Below are positions 16,204 through 25,117 of a stretch of DNA of 64,000 nucleotides, piece by piece; position 1 is the first letter of the stretch; each line of letters starts with the position of its first letter. Source of the DNA: Amycolatopsis iheyensis. GTDB taxonomy: Bacteria; Actinomycetota; Actinomycetes; Mycobacteriales; Pseudonocardiaceae. The translations under genes were made by a program, and so were the position numbers. The notes under the pieces were generated by a model. That model searched no databases and was not told the DNA's origin. It saw only the letters and a list, made by a program, of their open reading frames with translations. The stretch covers positions 1 to 64,000 of the forward strand of contig NZ_JAMXQV010000030.1 in assembly GCF_024703995.1 (NCBI RefSeq), in the 5' to 3' direction.

Positions 16204-16220
16204 TGTTCACTTGGTGAACA
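16204..16220. promoter_or_regulatory. IclR-type operator in divergent promoter
   Basis: TGTTCAC-TTG-GTGAACA is a perfect 7-bp inverted repeat with a 3-base centre. It differs by one base, in that centre, from the site at 19405-19421 beside the iclR-type gene. It sits just at or after the predicted MFS transcription start. Confidence 0.8.
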
Positions 16221-16247
16221 TTCAGTTCGGAGCAACGGAGGACGCTG

Positions 16248-17609
16248 ATGTCCACACCGCCCAGCGCCGCAGAGGCGTCCGCACGTCCCGGGACCCCGCA
16301 CGGGCCGGACATGACCAAGGTCCGGGCCGCGGTCCGCGGCGGGACGCTCGCCTACTTCGTCGACCAGTTCGACATCTACCTGCCGATCGTCGTGCTGGCG
16401 CCGGCGACGGTGTACTTCCAGGCGGCGAACCTCAGCGCGAGCACCACGGCGGTGCTGGCCTCGCTCGTGTTCGCCTCGACGCTGATCGGCCGCCCGCTCG
16501 GCGCGATCATCTTCGGCCACTTCGCCGACACCGTCGGGCGCAAGCGCACCACGCTGGTCGCGGTCGGCGGGTTCGGCGTCATCACGCTGATCACCGCGTG
16601 CCTGCCCGGGCACGAGACGATCGGGATGTGGTCGGTCGGCATCCTCATCGCACTGAGGTTCGTCGACGGGATCTTCCTCGGCGGCGAGTACACGACCGCG
16701 GTGCCGCTGGCGATGGAGTGGAGCCCGAAGCACAAACGCGGCCTCTACGCCTCGATCATCACCTCGACCTCACCGGCCGCGTACGCGGTGATCGCCGCGA
16801 TCACGCTGCTGATGCTGCAGCTGCTGCCGTCGGCCGGCCTGCACAGCGCGTACGTCCAGTGGGGCTGGCGGATCCCGTTCTTCGTCGGCGCGCTGCTGGC
16901 GGCCGTGCTGTTCCGCTACTACCAGAAGCAGGTGCACGAGCCGCCGGCCGAGCTGACCGGGGAGAAGCACAAGCTGCCGTTCGTCCGGCTGGTCAAGAAG
17001 TACCCGCGGGCGCTGGGCCAGGTGTTCATCCTGATGACCGGCACGTGGCTCGCGACCAACATGGAAGCCGCCGTGACACCCGCGCAGCTGAAGGCGCACC
17101 TGGACCTCTCCAGCAAAGAGGTCACGCTGACCATGCTCGTCATCAACGCGGCCGCCGCGTTGTCCTACCCGGTGTTCGGGGTGCTGTCCCAGCGCATCGG
17201 GCGACGCCGGTTCTACATCGGGTACGGCTTCTCGATGGTCGTGATCGGGGCCGGCTCCTACACGCTGCTGATGGCCTCGAACGGCGGCTTCGGCGCGGCG
17301 CTCGGCTTCGGCGTGCTGATCGGCGTGTTCACCGTCGGCACGTTCGGCCCGATCGCGGCGTACCTGACCGAGCGCTTCCCGGCGAGCATCCGCTCGACCG
17401 GCTACGGCGTCGGCTACAGCCTCGCGCTCATCGCCCCGGCGTTCTACCAGTTCTACCTGCAGCGGTTCGACGGCTTCCTGCCGGCGCACCTGGCCCCGGC
17501 CGTCCTCATCGTGCTGGCGGGTCTGCTGATCAGCCTCGGCGGCTTCCTCGGCCCGGAGACCAAGGACGTCGACATGGCCGACGACAGCACGATCCCGGCA
17601 CTGTCCTAA
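16248..17609 (+). CDS. MFS metabolite transporter
   Basis: 453-residue, 12-helix major facilitator of the metabolite:H+ symporter type. It carries the signature loop GRPLGAIIFGHFADTVGRKR between helices 2 and 3 (short extract) and its echo SQRIGRRRFYIGYG in the second half. LRFVDGIFLGGEYTTAVPLAMEW (quoted in part) is the helix-4/5 region typical of organic-acid importers. SD GGAGG precedes the ATG. Probably imports the substrate of the divergent catabolic operon; both sides share the operator region. Confidence 0.9.
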   Translation: MSTPPSAAEASARPGTPHGPDMTKVRAAVRGGTLAYFVDQFDIYLPIVVLAPATVYFQAANLSASTTAVLASLVFASTLIGRPLGAIIFGHFADTVGRKRTTLVAVGGFGVITLITACLPGHETIGMWSVGILIALRFVDGIFLGGEYTTAVPLAMEWSPKHKRGLYASIITSTSPAAYAVIAAITLLMLQLLPSAGLHSAYVQWGWRIPFFVGALLAAVLFRYYQKQVHEPPAELTGEKHKLPFVRLVKKYPRALGQVFILMTGTWLATNMEAAVTPAQLKAHLDLSSKEVTLTMLVINAAAALSYPVFGVLSQRIGRRRFYIGYGFSMVVIGAGSYTLLMASNGGFGAALGFGVLIGVFTVGTFGPIAAYLTERFPASIRSTGYGVGYSLALIAPAFYQFYLQRFDGFLPAHLAPAVLIVLAGLLISLGGFLGPETKDVDMADDSTIPALS

Positions 17610-18617
17610 GTGGAGGTCGGGGGACTGGTCACCGCCAACCCGGTGTGGGTCGGCTCGTCCGAGCTGACCATGACCCTGGACGGGATCACCGCGTGCGTCG
17701 ACGCGGGCGCCGGGGCGGTGGTGGCCAAGTCGGTGAACGAAAGCGTGGCGGCCCGGCTCCAGCTGGACATCGCGGACTACGCCTTCGTCTCCGGGGCCGG
17801 CGAGGTGCGGCCGCCGGGGTCGGGGCTGCCGGGTGACGGCCTGCTCAACCGGTCCGGCCTCGCCCAGGTGGAACTCGACGACTGGCTGGCGGTACTGGCC
17901 GACGGGGTGTCCTACGGCGCCGCGCGAGGCTGTCCCGTGGTCGGCAGCATCACCCTCGGCGACCCGGCCGCCGCGGCGCGGATCGCTCGTGCGATGACCG
18001 AAGTCGTTCCGGCCGTGGAACTCAACATCGGCGCACCGCACGGGCGTGAAGCCCGCGCGGTGCGCCAGCTGACCGAAGTGGACGGTGTGGCCGCCGCGGT
18101 GCGCGTCGTCCGCGAAGCCGTGGATGTGCCGCTGTTCGTCAAGCTGCCCGGGCAGGCCTCCGACGTCGTCGCGCTCGCCCGGGCCGCCCGGTCGGCCGGC
18201 GCGGACGCGGTCGGGCTGGTCGGCCGCTACCCGGGTTTCCTGCCCGACCTCGACGGCGGCGCGGTGCTCGGCTCGTGGGGCGCGTGGAGCTCACCGGGCT
18301 GCCTCCCGATGAGCCTTTACTGGGTCAGCAAGGCGTTCTCGGCCCTCGACGCGCCGTTGATCGGCACGAACGGCGCCCGCACGGTCGATGACGTGCTGCG
18401 GTTCCTGGCTTCGGGCGCACGGGCCGTCGAAGTCGTCACGGCGTTGTGGATCGGTGGCCCGCCGGTGCTCCGCGAACTGGTCGACGGTGTTTCGGGCGTG
18501 TCCGAAGACTTCGTCGGCAGCGCGCTGGCGGGTGCCCGCGAGTACGCGGACGTCCCGCCGCTGCCCTCGCCCGCGTGGCTGCCCTACACCGCCCGCTGGA
18601 GGTCGTCGGGCCGGTAG
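17610..18617 (+). CDS. Dihydroorotate-dehydrogenase-like FMN barrel protein
   Basis: 335-residue TIM-barrel flavoprotein of the dihydroorotate dehydrogenase superfamily. It opens with TANPVWVGSSELTMT, then AGAGAVVAKSVNE, VELNIGAPHG (Asn in the FMN/substrate site), PLFVKLPGQASDVVALARAA and LIGTNGARTVDDVLRFLASGA (split extract), the usual phosphate-binding end. Pyrimidine synthesis is unlikely given its place directly after the MFS gene (TAA then GTG with no gap). It may be a dihydropyrimidine- or amide-ring dehydrogenase of the pathway. It overlaps the convergent IclR gene by 34 bases. Confidence 0.75.
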   Translation: MEVGGLVTANPVWVGSSELTMTLDGITACVDAGAGAVVAKSVNESVAARLQLDIADYAFVSGAGEVRPPGSGLPGDGLLNRSGLAQVELDDWLAVLADGVSYGAARGCPVVGSITLGDPAAAARIARAMTEVVPAVELNIGAPHGREARAVRQLTEVDGVAAAVRVVREAVDVPLFVKLPGQASDVVALARAARSAGADAVGLVGRYPGFLPDLDGGAVLGSWGAWSSPGCLPMSLYWVSKAFSALDAPLIGTNGARTVDDVLRFLASGARAVEVVTALWIGGPPVLRELVDGVSGVSEDFVGSALAGAREYADVPPLPSPAWLPYTARWRSSGR

Positions 18618-19375
18618 TGGCCGCCGAGCTCCTGGGTGAGCTCCCGCGCGGTCGCGGCGACCACCCGCAGCTCGGGTGTGTCGTCGGCCATCGACAGCGT
18701 GTTGTCCGGGCCGACGATGGCGATCGTCGCGCAGATGCCGTATTCGTCGAAGACCGGCGCGGCCACCGCGACGATCCCGGGCGTGCTCATCGCCGAGCAA
18801 TAGCCGGCTTCGCGCACACGGTCGACGTCCGCGCGCAGCTCGTCGCGGGCGGTGCCGGAGAGGTTGCCGATCAGCCGCTCCATCGACAGCTGGTCGGCGT
18901 GGTAGGCGAGGAACACCTTGCTCTGCGCGGTGTCCAGCGGCAGGTGGCTGCCGACGCGCACGGACACGATGACGATGGTCGACGGGTTCTCCTCGACCCG
19001 CGAGACCACCGGACCGGTCAGCCCCCACAGGCTCAGCACGACGCTGGTCTGCGTGGCGCGCGAGAGCGCCTGCATGTGCCGCGGCGCGAGGTTCACGACG
19101 CGGCGGTGCCCGATCGCGAACGCGCCGAGCTGCAGCAGCAGCGCGCCGGGCAGGTAGCCGCCGTCGGCACTGCGTTCCAGGAGCCCGGCCGCGACCAGCG
19201 ACGTGCAGTAGCGGTAGGCGGTGGTGCGGTTGAGCCCGAGCCGCTCGGCGACCTCCCCGGCCGTCACCTCGGGGGTGGCCGGGTCGAACAGCGACAGGAT
19301 CTGGCTGACCCGGCTCACGGCCTGGATGTCGGCCTGGTCCGCGCGGGCGTCCGGGGACCGCGTCGGTTTGGTCAC
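18584..19375 (-). CDS. IclR-family transcriptional regulator
   Basis: 263 residues. N-terminal winged helix (about 15-80: IQAVSRVSQILSLF, TAGEVAERLGLNRTTAYRY) and a C-terminal IclR effector domain (about 90-255: VSVRVGSHLPLDTAQSKVFLAY in part, GYCSAMSTPGIVAVAAPVFDEYG). The GTG at 19375 is chosen because GGAGG lies 5-6 bases upstream. A GTG at 19411 would lie inside the palindrome and lacks a ribosome site. The twin palindromes here and at the divergent operon make it the likely pathway regulator and an autoregulator. Confidence 0.9.
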   Translation of the reverse strand: MTKPTRSPDARADQADIQAVSRVSQILSLFDPATPEVTAGEVAERLGLNRTTAYRYCTSLVAAGLLERSADGGYLPGALLLQLGAFAIGHRRVVNLAPRHMQALSRATQTSVVLSLWGLTGPVVSRVEENPSTIVIVSVRVGSHLPLDTAQSKVFLAYHADQLSMERLIGNLSGTARDELRADVDRVREAGYCSAMSTPGIVAVAAPVFDEYGICATIAIVGPDNTLSMADDTPELRVVAATARELTQELGGHYRPDDLQRAV

Positions 19376-19404
19376 GGGGGCCTCCGCCGGAAGTCTGGTA
19401 CGGC

Positions 19405-19421
19405 TGTTCACTTCGTGAACA
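19405..19421. promoter_or_regulatory. IclR-type operator upstream of iclR gene
   Basis: TGTTCAC-TTC-GTGAACA, a perfect 7-bp inverted repeat. It lies 30 bases before the chosen IclR start and is nearly identical to the site at 16204-16220, indicating autoregulation. Confidence 0.8.
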
Positions 19422-19524
19422 CGGACATCAGGCTACCGGACCGGACGCTTTCCCTTGACCCATCGGATCAATCTCCTCCGAAAGTTGGGAAGGTGGCTTG
19501 TCCACGACATTCGTTGTCATCTAG

Positions 19525-19540
19525 TCAGGTCTAGACATCC
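19525..19540. promoter_or_regulatory. dre-like (DasR/GntR-type) site upstream of glycosidase operon
   Basis: TCAGGTCTAGACATCC keeps the GGTCTAGAC core of the DasR-responsive element, with 11 of 16 positions agreeing with the Streptomyces consensus. A TTGTCA at 19514 and a TCCGAT at 19538, 18 bases apart, could be the promoter it overlaps. No regulator gene is adjacent. Confidence 0.45.
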
Positions 19541-19625
19541 GATGGCTGGCCGACCTAGTCTGGCGTCCGTCCACCCCGTTCCGCCGCCGCCGGGTCTGTG
19601 GCCGCGGTCCGTCACGAGGAGAGTC

Positions 19626-21443
19626 ATGACGTTTCGCGGTCTGGTCCTCGTCGCCGTCACCGCTGTCACCACGGTCGCCGCCGCGCTGCCCGCGGTTTCG
19701 CCCGCCGCCGCCGAGGGGTGCGGCGGACCGATCCGGCCGGCGAGCATCATGACCGTGCGCGCCTGCGACAGCCCCGAGCGGATCGTCGCCAAGGCCGCGG
19801 CGCTCGTCCCGCGCCCGGGCCAGCTGGCCTGGCAGCAGCGGCCGGTCACCGCGTTCACGCACTTCGGGATGAACACCTTCACCGACCGGGAATGGGGTTC
19901 CGGCGCGGAGAAGGAGTCGAGGTTCGCGCCACCGGCCGTCGACACCGCCCAGTGGATGCGGTCGCTCAAGGCCGCCGGTGTCACGCAGGTGATGCTGACC
20001 GCCAAGCACCACGACGGCTTCGTCCTTTACCCGACGCGCTACACGAACCACTCCGTCGTGGCGAGCCCGTGGTGGATCACGCCCGGCTGCGCCGACCCGG
20101 CCCGGGACGCCGCGCAGGCCCAGCGCGCCGAGGACCCGTCCGCGTACTGGCAGACGCGCAACACTCGCTGCGCCAACCCGCGCGGTGACATCCTGCGTGA
20201 CTACGTCGACTCGGCCCGCGCGGCCGGGCTCAAGGTCGGCGTCTACCTCTCGCCCGCCGACGGCGCCGAGCTGCCGAAGCAGTTCTTCGCCGACGAAGTG
20301 CGGCGGATCGAAGCCAAGGTCGCCGCCGGGCAGTCGCTCAGCATCGAAGAGCGGGCCACCTACGAAGACCGCGCGAGCGCGCCGCAGGGCCAGGGCCGCT
20401 ACGGCACGGACAGCGCGGTCACCCGCCGGACCATCCCGACCCTCGTGCCGCACGACGACCGCGCGGGCGCGCTCGCCACCGGGAAGCTGCCGGAGTTCAC
20501 CGTCGACGAAGACGACTACAACACCTACTACCTCAACCAGATCTACGAGCTGTTCACCCAGTACGGCCCGATCGACGAACTGTGGCTGGACGGCGCCAAC
20601 CCCTGGCGAGACCACGGGATCGGCGAAACCTACGACTTCACCACCTGGTTCAAGCTGATCCACGCGCTGTCGCCGGACACCGTCACCTTCGCCGGGCCCG
20701 CCGGGGTGCGCTGGGTCGGCAACGAGGCCGGCCAGGCCCGCGAGACCGAGTGGAGCCCGCTGCCGACGACCGGCGACCCGAACACCGCGCACAACGAGGA
20801 GCTGTTCCTCGGCGGCGCGACCGCCGCCGACCTGGGGTCGCGGACGAAGCTGGCCGACCCGTCGGTGCGGTACCTGCAGTGGGCGCCCGCGGAATCCGAC
20901 GTCTCGATCCGGCCCGGCTGGTTCTTCCACCCCGCCGAACAACCGAAGTCCGCCGGCCGGCTCGTCGAGACCTACCGCGAGACGGTCGGGCGCAACTCGT
21001 CGCTGCTGCTCAACGTCCCGCCGGGCCCGGACGGCCGGATCGCGCCCGCCGACACCGCCGCGCTGGCCGGCTTCGGCCAGGCGATCGCCCGGACGCAGTC
21101 GCGCAACTTCGCCCTCGGTGCGCCCCGTGCCGTCACGGATGCGTCGGTCACCACGGCGGAACGGCTGGACCGCCCGCTCGACGTCCGGCTGCCCCGGCCG
21201 GTCACGTTCGACCAGATCCGGCTCGGCGAGGACATCACGCGCGGGCAGCACGTCGAAGGCGCGTACGTCCAGGCCGAGATCGATGGCACCTGGCAGACCC
21301 TCGCCACCGTCACGACGATCGGCTACACCCGCCTGGTCACCCTGCCCGCGCCGGTGACCGCCGCGCACCTTCGCGTCGTCGTCACGCAGTCCCGCGCCAC
21401 GCCGTACCTGGCCACTTTCGCGTTGTACCGCACCGCCGCCTGA
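19626..21443 (+). CDS. Secreted GH29 alpha-L-fucosidase
   Basis: 605-residue secreted retaining alpha-L-fucosidase. Signal peptide about 1-29. GH29 barrel (about 60-470): FTHFGMNTFTDREWG, MLTAKHHDGFVLYPT, GLKVGVYLSP, and DELWLDGANPW with nucleophile Asp322. A C-terminal beta domain (about 510-605) resembles the discoidin/CBM32-like tail common in these enzymes. The ATG at 19626, after GAGGAGA, is preferred over the longer upstream frame. First gene of a three-gene glycosidase operon that removes fucose, GlcNAc and galactose. Confidence 0.92.
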   Translation: MTFRGLVLVAVTAVTTVAAALPAVSPAAAEGCGGPIRPASIMTVRACDSPERIVAKAAALVPRPGQLAWQQRPVTAFTHFGMNTFTDREWGSGAEKESRFAPPAVDTAQWMRSLKAAGVTQVMLTAKHHDGFVLYPTRYTNHSVVASPWWITPGCADPARDAAQAQRAEDPSAYWQTRNTRCANPRGDILRDYVDSARAAGLKVGVYLSPADGAELPKQFFADEVRRIEAKVAAGQSLSIEERATYEDRASAPQGQGRYGTDSAVTRRTIPTLVPHDDRAGALATGKLPEFTVDEDDYNTYYLNQIYELFTQYGPIDELWLDGANPWRDHGIGETYDFTTWFKLIHALSPDTVTFAGPAGVRWVGNEAGQARETEWSPLPTTGDPNTAHNEELFLGGATAADLGSRTKLADPSVRYLQWAPAESDVSIRPGWFFHPAEQPKSAGRLVETYRETVGRNSSLLLNVPPGPDGRIAPADTAALAGFGQAIARTQSRNFALGAPRAVTDASVTTAERLDRPLDVRLPRPVTFDQIRLGEDITRGQHVEGAYVQAEIDGTWQTLATVTTIGYTRLVTLPAPVTAAHLRVVVTQSRATPYLATFALYRTAA

Positions 21444-21452
21444 AAGGGAGAC

Positions 21453-23294
21453 ATGACCCGCCGCCGAGCCTTGTTCGCCGCCGCCGTCACGGTGGCCGCC
21501 ACCCTCACCACCGCCGGACCCGCCGCCGCGAGCGGCACGCTACCCACGGTTTCCCCGACGCCACAACAGATCGGCCGGACGTCCGCGGACGTCCCGCTGC
21601 CGTCGTCGGTCACGCTGGTCACCGACGCCGGCACCGACCCGGCGGCCAAGGACCTGCTGACGTCGGTGCTGCGCGAGCACGGCGTCACACCCGGCCGCCA
21701 CGGGCTCACGATCCGGCTCGGCAGTGCCGGGAAGGACGTGCCGGAGCAGGCCGAGGGGTACGCGCTGAGCGTGTCCCGCGCGGGCATCACCATCGCCGGT
21801 CGCGACGGCGCCGGCCAGTACTACGGCGTGCAGACCCTGCGGCAGCTGATCGCCGGCCGGGTGGTGCGCGGCGCGACCGTGCGCGACTGGCCGAACATGC
21901 CGTTGCGCGGGTCCATCGAAGGCTTCTACGGGCCGCCGTGGACGACTGCCGACCGGCTGCGGCAGATCGCGTTCCTCGGCGAGGTCAAGGCGAACACCTA
22001 CATCTACAGCGCGAAGGACGACACCTACCTGCGGGCCCGCTGGCGCGACCCGTACCCGGCCGAAGAGCTGGCCACGCTCGGGCAGCTGGCGCGGTCCGCC
22101 GCCGCGCACCACGTCGAGTTCACCTACGCGCTCTCACCCGGCGTCTCGATCTGCTTCTCGTCGGCGGCCGACGTCGCCGCGGTCGAGGCGAAGTTCCAGT
22201 CCGTGTACGACCTCGGTGTGCGGTCCTTCTCGCTGCCGTTCGACGACATCTCCTACACGAAGTGGAACTGCGACGCCGACCAGGCGGCGTTCGGCGCCCC
22301 CGGGCAGGCCGCCGCGGGCCAGGCGCAGGTTTCGCTGCTCAACACGATCACCGAGAAGTTCGCGAAGACCCACGACGGCGTCCGGCCGCTGCAGACCGTG
22401 CCCACCGAGTACAGCGACCTGAAGGACTCGCCGTACAAGACCGAGCTGCGGACGCACCTCGACCCGTCGGTGGTCGTGCAGTGGACCGGGACCGACGTCG
22501 TCCCGCCGAGCGTGACCACCGACGAGGCCGCGCAGGTGTCCACTGTGTACGGCCGCAAGGTGTTCCTGTGGGACAACTACCCGGTCAACGACTACGGCCA
22601 GTCGGCCGGCCGGCTGCTGCTCGCGCCCTACGCCCAGCGGGAGGCCGGGCTTTCGCGCTACCTCGACGGGATCGTCTCGAACCCGATGAACCAGGAGGCG
22701 GCCAGCGAGGTCGCCGAGTTCGGCGCCGCGGACTTCGCCTGGAACGACGCCGGCTACTCGCCGCAGCGGTCCTGGCCGCAGGCCCTCGCGCGGCTCGCGG
22801 GCGATGACCCGCGCGCGACCGCGGCGTTGACGGTGTTCGCCGACCTCGAGCACCTGGCGCCGACGTTCGGACCGACGCCGTGGCAGCCGCAGGCCCCGGT
22901 CCTCGCCGCGAAGGCCGCCAACTTCTGGCAGCGCTGGCACGCGGGGGACCACCGCGCGCTGTACGACCTGCGCGCGTACGCGGTCCGGATCCGGGACGCC
23001 GCCGACGTCATCCGCGACGGCCGGGTTCAGAGCGCGTTCGTCACCGACGCCGGGCCGTGGCTGGACGCCACCGCGCTGTGGGGCGCCGCCCTGGTGACCC
23101 GGCTCGACGCCCTCGCCGCCGCCTCCCACGGGGACCAGGCGAAGGCCGACCGGCTCACGTCGGCCGCCGACACCCTGGTCACCCGGGCGACGGCGGTCAA
23201 GACCGGCAACACCAACCGCTGGGGCATCCACCAGGCGCTCGTCGGCGACGGCGTCCTCGACACCCTTCTCGGACAGCTTCGGGAGCAGGCATGA
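21453..23294 (+). CDS. Secreted GH84-type beta-N-acetylglucosaminidase
   Basis: 613-residue secreted hexosaminidase of the GH84 (hyaluronidase/O-GlcNAcase) family. Signal peptide about 1-27. A GH20b-like N-terminal domain (about 30-145) ends with GQYYGVQTLRQLI. The catalytic barrel starts LRGSIEGFYGPPWT (151-164), has NTYIYSAKDD (181-190) and the catalytic Asp pair Asp264-Asp265 in PFDDI; substrate-assisted catalysis uses such a pair. A helical C-terminal region follows. Begins 9 bases after the fucosidase gene and overlaps the GH35 start by 4 bases. Confidence 0.92.
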   Translation: MTRRRALFAAAVTVAATLTTAGPAAASGTLPTVSPTPQQIGRTSADVPLPSSVTLVTDAGTDPAAKDLLTSVLREHGVTPGRHGLTIRLGSAGKDVPEQAEGYALSVSRAGITIAGRDGAGQYYGVQTLRQLIAGRVVRGATVRDWPNMPLRGSIEGFYGPPWTTADRLRQIAFLGEVKANTYIYSAKDDTYLRARWRDPYPAEELATLGQLARSAAAHHVEFTYALSPGVSICFSSAADVAAVEAKFQSVYDLGVRSFSLPFDDISYTKWNCDADQAAFGAPGQAAAGQAQVSLLNTITEKFAKTHDGVRPLQTVPTEYSDLKDSPYKTELRTHLDPSVVVQWTGTDVVPPSVTTDEAAQVSTVYGRKVFLWDNYPVNDYGQSAGRLLLAPYAQREAGLSRYLDGIVSNPMNQEAASEVAEFGAADFAWNDAGYSPQRSWPQALARLAGDDPRATAALTVFADLEHLAPTFGPTPWQPQAPVLAAKAANFWQRWHAGDHRALYDLRAYAVRIRDAADVIRDGRVQSAFVTDAGPWLDATALWGAALVTRLDALAAASHGDQAKADRLTSAADTLVTRATAVKTGNTNRWGIHQALVGDGVLDTLLGQLREQA

Positions 23295-25117
23295 CGTCGG
23301 TGAGCAGGCGCGGCTTCCTCGGCGGCGCGGCCGCGATCACGGCGAGCGCGGTGCTCGCGGGCCCGGCCGGCGCGGCGGGACGACGTGGGCTGAGCGTGTC
23401 CGGCGAGCAGTTCCTCCTGGACGGCAAGCCGTTCCAGATAGTTTCCGGCGCCATCCACTACTTCCGCATCCACCCGGACCAGTGGCGGGACCGCCTGACG
23501 CGGCTGAAGGCACTGGGCTTGAACACGATCGAGACGTACGTGGCGTGGAACTTCCACCAGCCCACCCCCGGGCGGGCCGACTTCACCGGCTGGCGTGACC
23601 TGCCGAAGTTCGTGCGCACGGCGGGCGAGCTGGGGTTCCAGGTGATCGTCCGGCCAAGCCCGTACATCTGCGCGGAGTGGGAGTTCGGCGGCCTGCCGGC
23701 CTGGCTGCTGGCCGACCGGGACCTCGAGCTGCGCTGCGCCGATCCGGCGTACCTCAAGGCCGTCGACACCTGGTACGACCAGCTGATCCCGCGCCTGGCG
23801 CCGCTGGAAGCCCGGCACGGCGGGCCGATCGTCGCCGTGCAGATCGAGAACGAGTACGGCAGCTACGGCAACGACACGAGCTACCTCGCGCACCTGCGTG
23901 ACGGCCTCCGGAGCCGCGGCCTGACCAGTCTGCTGTTCGCCGCGGACGGCGCGTCGGAGTTCTTCATGCGCTTCGGCTCGCTGCCCGGCACCCTGGAGGT
24001 CGGCACCGGCGACGGCGATCCCCGGGGCGGGATCGAGGCGATCAAGAAGTTCCAGCCCGGCCAGCCGGTCATGATGGCCGAGTACTGGGACGGCTGGTTC
24101 GACCACTGGGGTGAGCAGCACAACACCCGGGACGCGGCGCAGATGGCGTCCTATGTGGACACACTGCTGGCCACCGGGGCGTCGGTGAACCTCTACATGG
24201 CCTGTGGCGGCACGAACTTCGGGTTCACCAGCGGCGCCAACACCTCCGGCACGACCTACCAGCCGACCGTCACCAGCTACGACTACGACTCGCCGGTCGG
24301 CGAAGCCGGCGACCTGGGCGAGAAGTTCACGGCGCTGCGGGCGGTGCTCACGAAGTACTCGAAGGCGACCGCGCCGGCGCCCGGCCGGTCCCCGCGGCTG
24401 CCCGCGCAGACGCTGACCGCGACCGGCGCCGTGTCGCTGCTGGACTCGCTGCCGGTGCTGTCCCACCCGGTCCGGTCGGCGCAGCCGGTCCCCATGGAAC
24501 GCCTGGGCCAGGCCACCGGGCTCATCCATTACCGGACCACTGTGCAGGGACCGCATGCCGGACCGCTGAGCATCCACGGGCTGGCCGACCGCGCGCTGGT
24601 GTTCGTCGACGGCGCGCCGCTCGGCGTGCTGGACCGCAACCAGCCCTCGGGAACACTGGACCTCGCGCTGAGCAAGCCGTCGACGCGGCTGGACATCCTG
24701 GTCGACGCGATGGGCCGGGTGAACTACGGCCCGTACCTCGCCGACCGGAAGGGCATCGACGGCTGGGTCGCGATGAGCACCCAGCAGAAGCTCTTCGGCT
24801 GGGAGATCCGGCCGCTGCCCCTGGACGACTTGTCCGGGCTGAAGTTCGGCACCGCCTCGGCTCCGGGACCCTCGTTCCACCACTTCGCCGCCGAAGTGGC
24901 GAACCCGGCGGACGGGTTCGTCGCGTTGCCCGGCTGGGAAAAGGGGATCGTCTGGCTGAACGGCTTCAACCTGGGCCGGTACTGGAAGATCGGTCCGCAG
25001 CGCACGCTGTACGCGCCGAAGCCGTTGTGGCGCCAGGGGACGAACTCGGTCGTCGTCCTCGAGCTGCACCAGCCCGGGACGACGATCGAGCTCCGGCCGG
25101 AGGCCGACCTGGGCTAG
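23291..25117 (+). CDS. Exported GH35 beta-galactosidase
   Basis: 608-residue beta-galactosidase. A twin-arginine-like signal SRRGFLGG (5-12) suggests Tat export of a folded enzyme. GH35 barrel about 35-350, with the GAIHYFRI, WNFHQP and RPSPYICAEWEFGGLP motifs. Acid/base Glu188 in QIENEYGSYG and nucleophile Glu264 in MMAEYWDGW. Jelly-roll domains complete the C-terminus (YWKIGPQRTLYAPKPLW, near 575-591). ATGA overlap with the GH84 gene shows coupling. Together the enzymes could trim fucosylated N-acetyllactosamine-type glycans. Confidence 0.93.
   Translation: MTSVSRRGFLGGAAAITASAVLAGPAGAAGRRGLSVSGEQFLLDGKPFQIVSGAIHYFRIHPDQWRDRLTRLKALGLNTIETYVAWNFHQPTPGRADFTGWRDLPKFVRTAGELGFQVIVRPSPYICAEWEFGGLPAWLLADRDLELRCADPAYLKAVDTWYDQLIPRLAPLEARHGGPIVAVQIENEYGSYGNDTSYLAHLRDGLRSRGLTSLLFAADGASEFFMRFGSLPGTLEVGTGDGDPRGGIEAIKKFQPGQPVMMAEYWDGWFDHWGEQHNTRDAAQMASYVDTLLATGASVNLYMACGGTNFGFTSGANTSGTTYQPTVTSYDYDSPVGEAGDLGEKFTALRAVLTKYSKATAPAPGRSPRLPAQTLTATGAVSLLDSLPVLSHPVRSAQPVPMERLGQATGLIHYRTTVQGPHAGPLSIHGLADRALVFVDGAPLGVLDRNQPSGTLDLALSKPSTRLDILVDAMGRVNYGPYLADRKGIDGWVAMSTQQKLFGWEIRPLPLDDLSGLKFGTASAPGPSFHHFAAEVANPADGFVALPGWEKGIVWLNGFNLGRYWKIGPQRTLYAPKPLWRQGTNSVVVLELHQPGTTIELRPEADLG

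Noticed and set aside
19376..19411. GTG at 19411 as the IclR start
   Set aside because: It falls inside the operator palindrome with no ribosome site, whereas GTG at 19375 has GGAGG at proper spacing.
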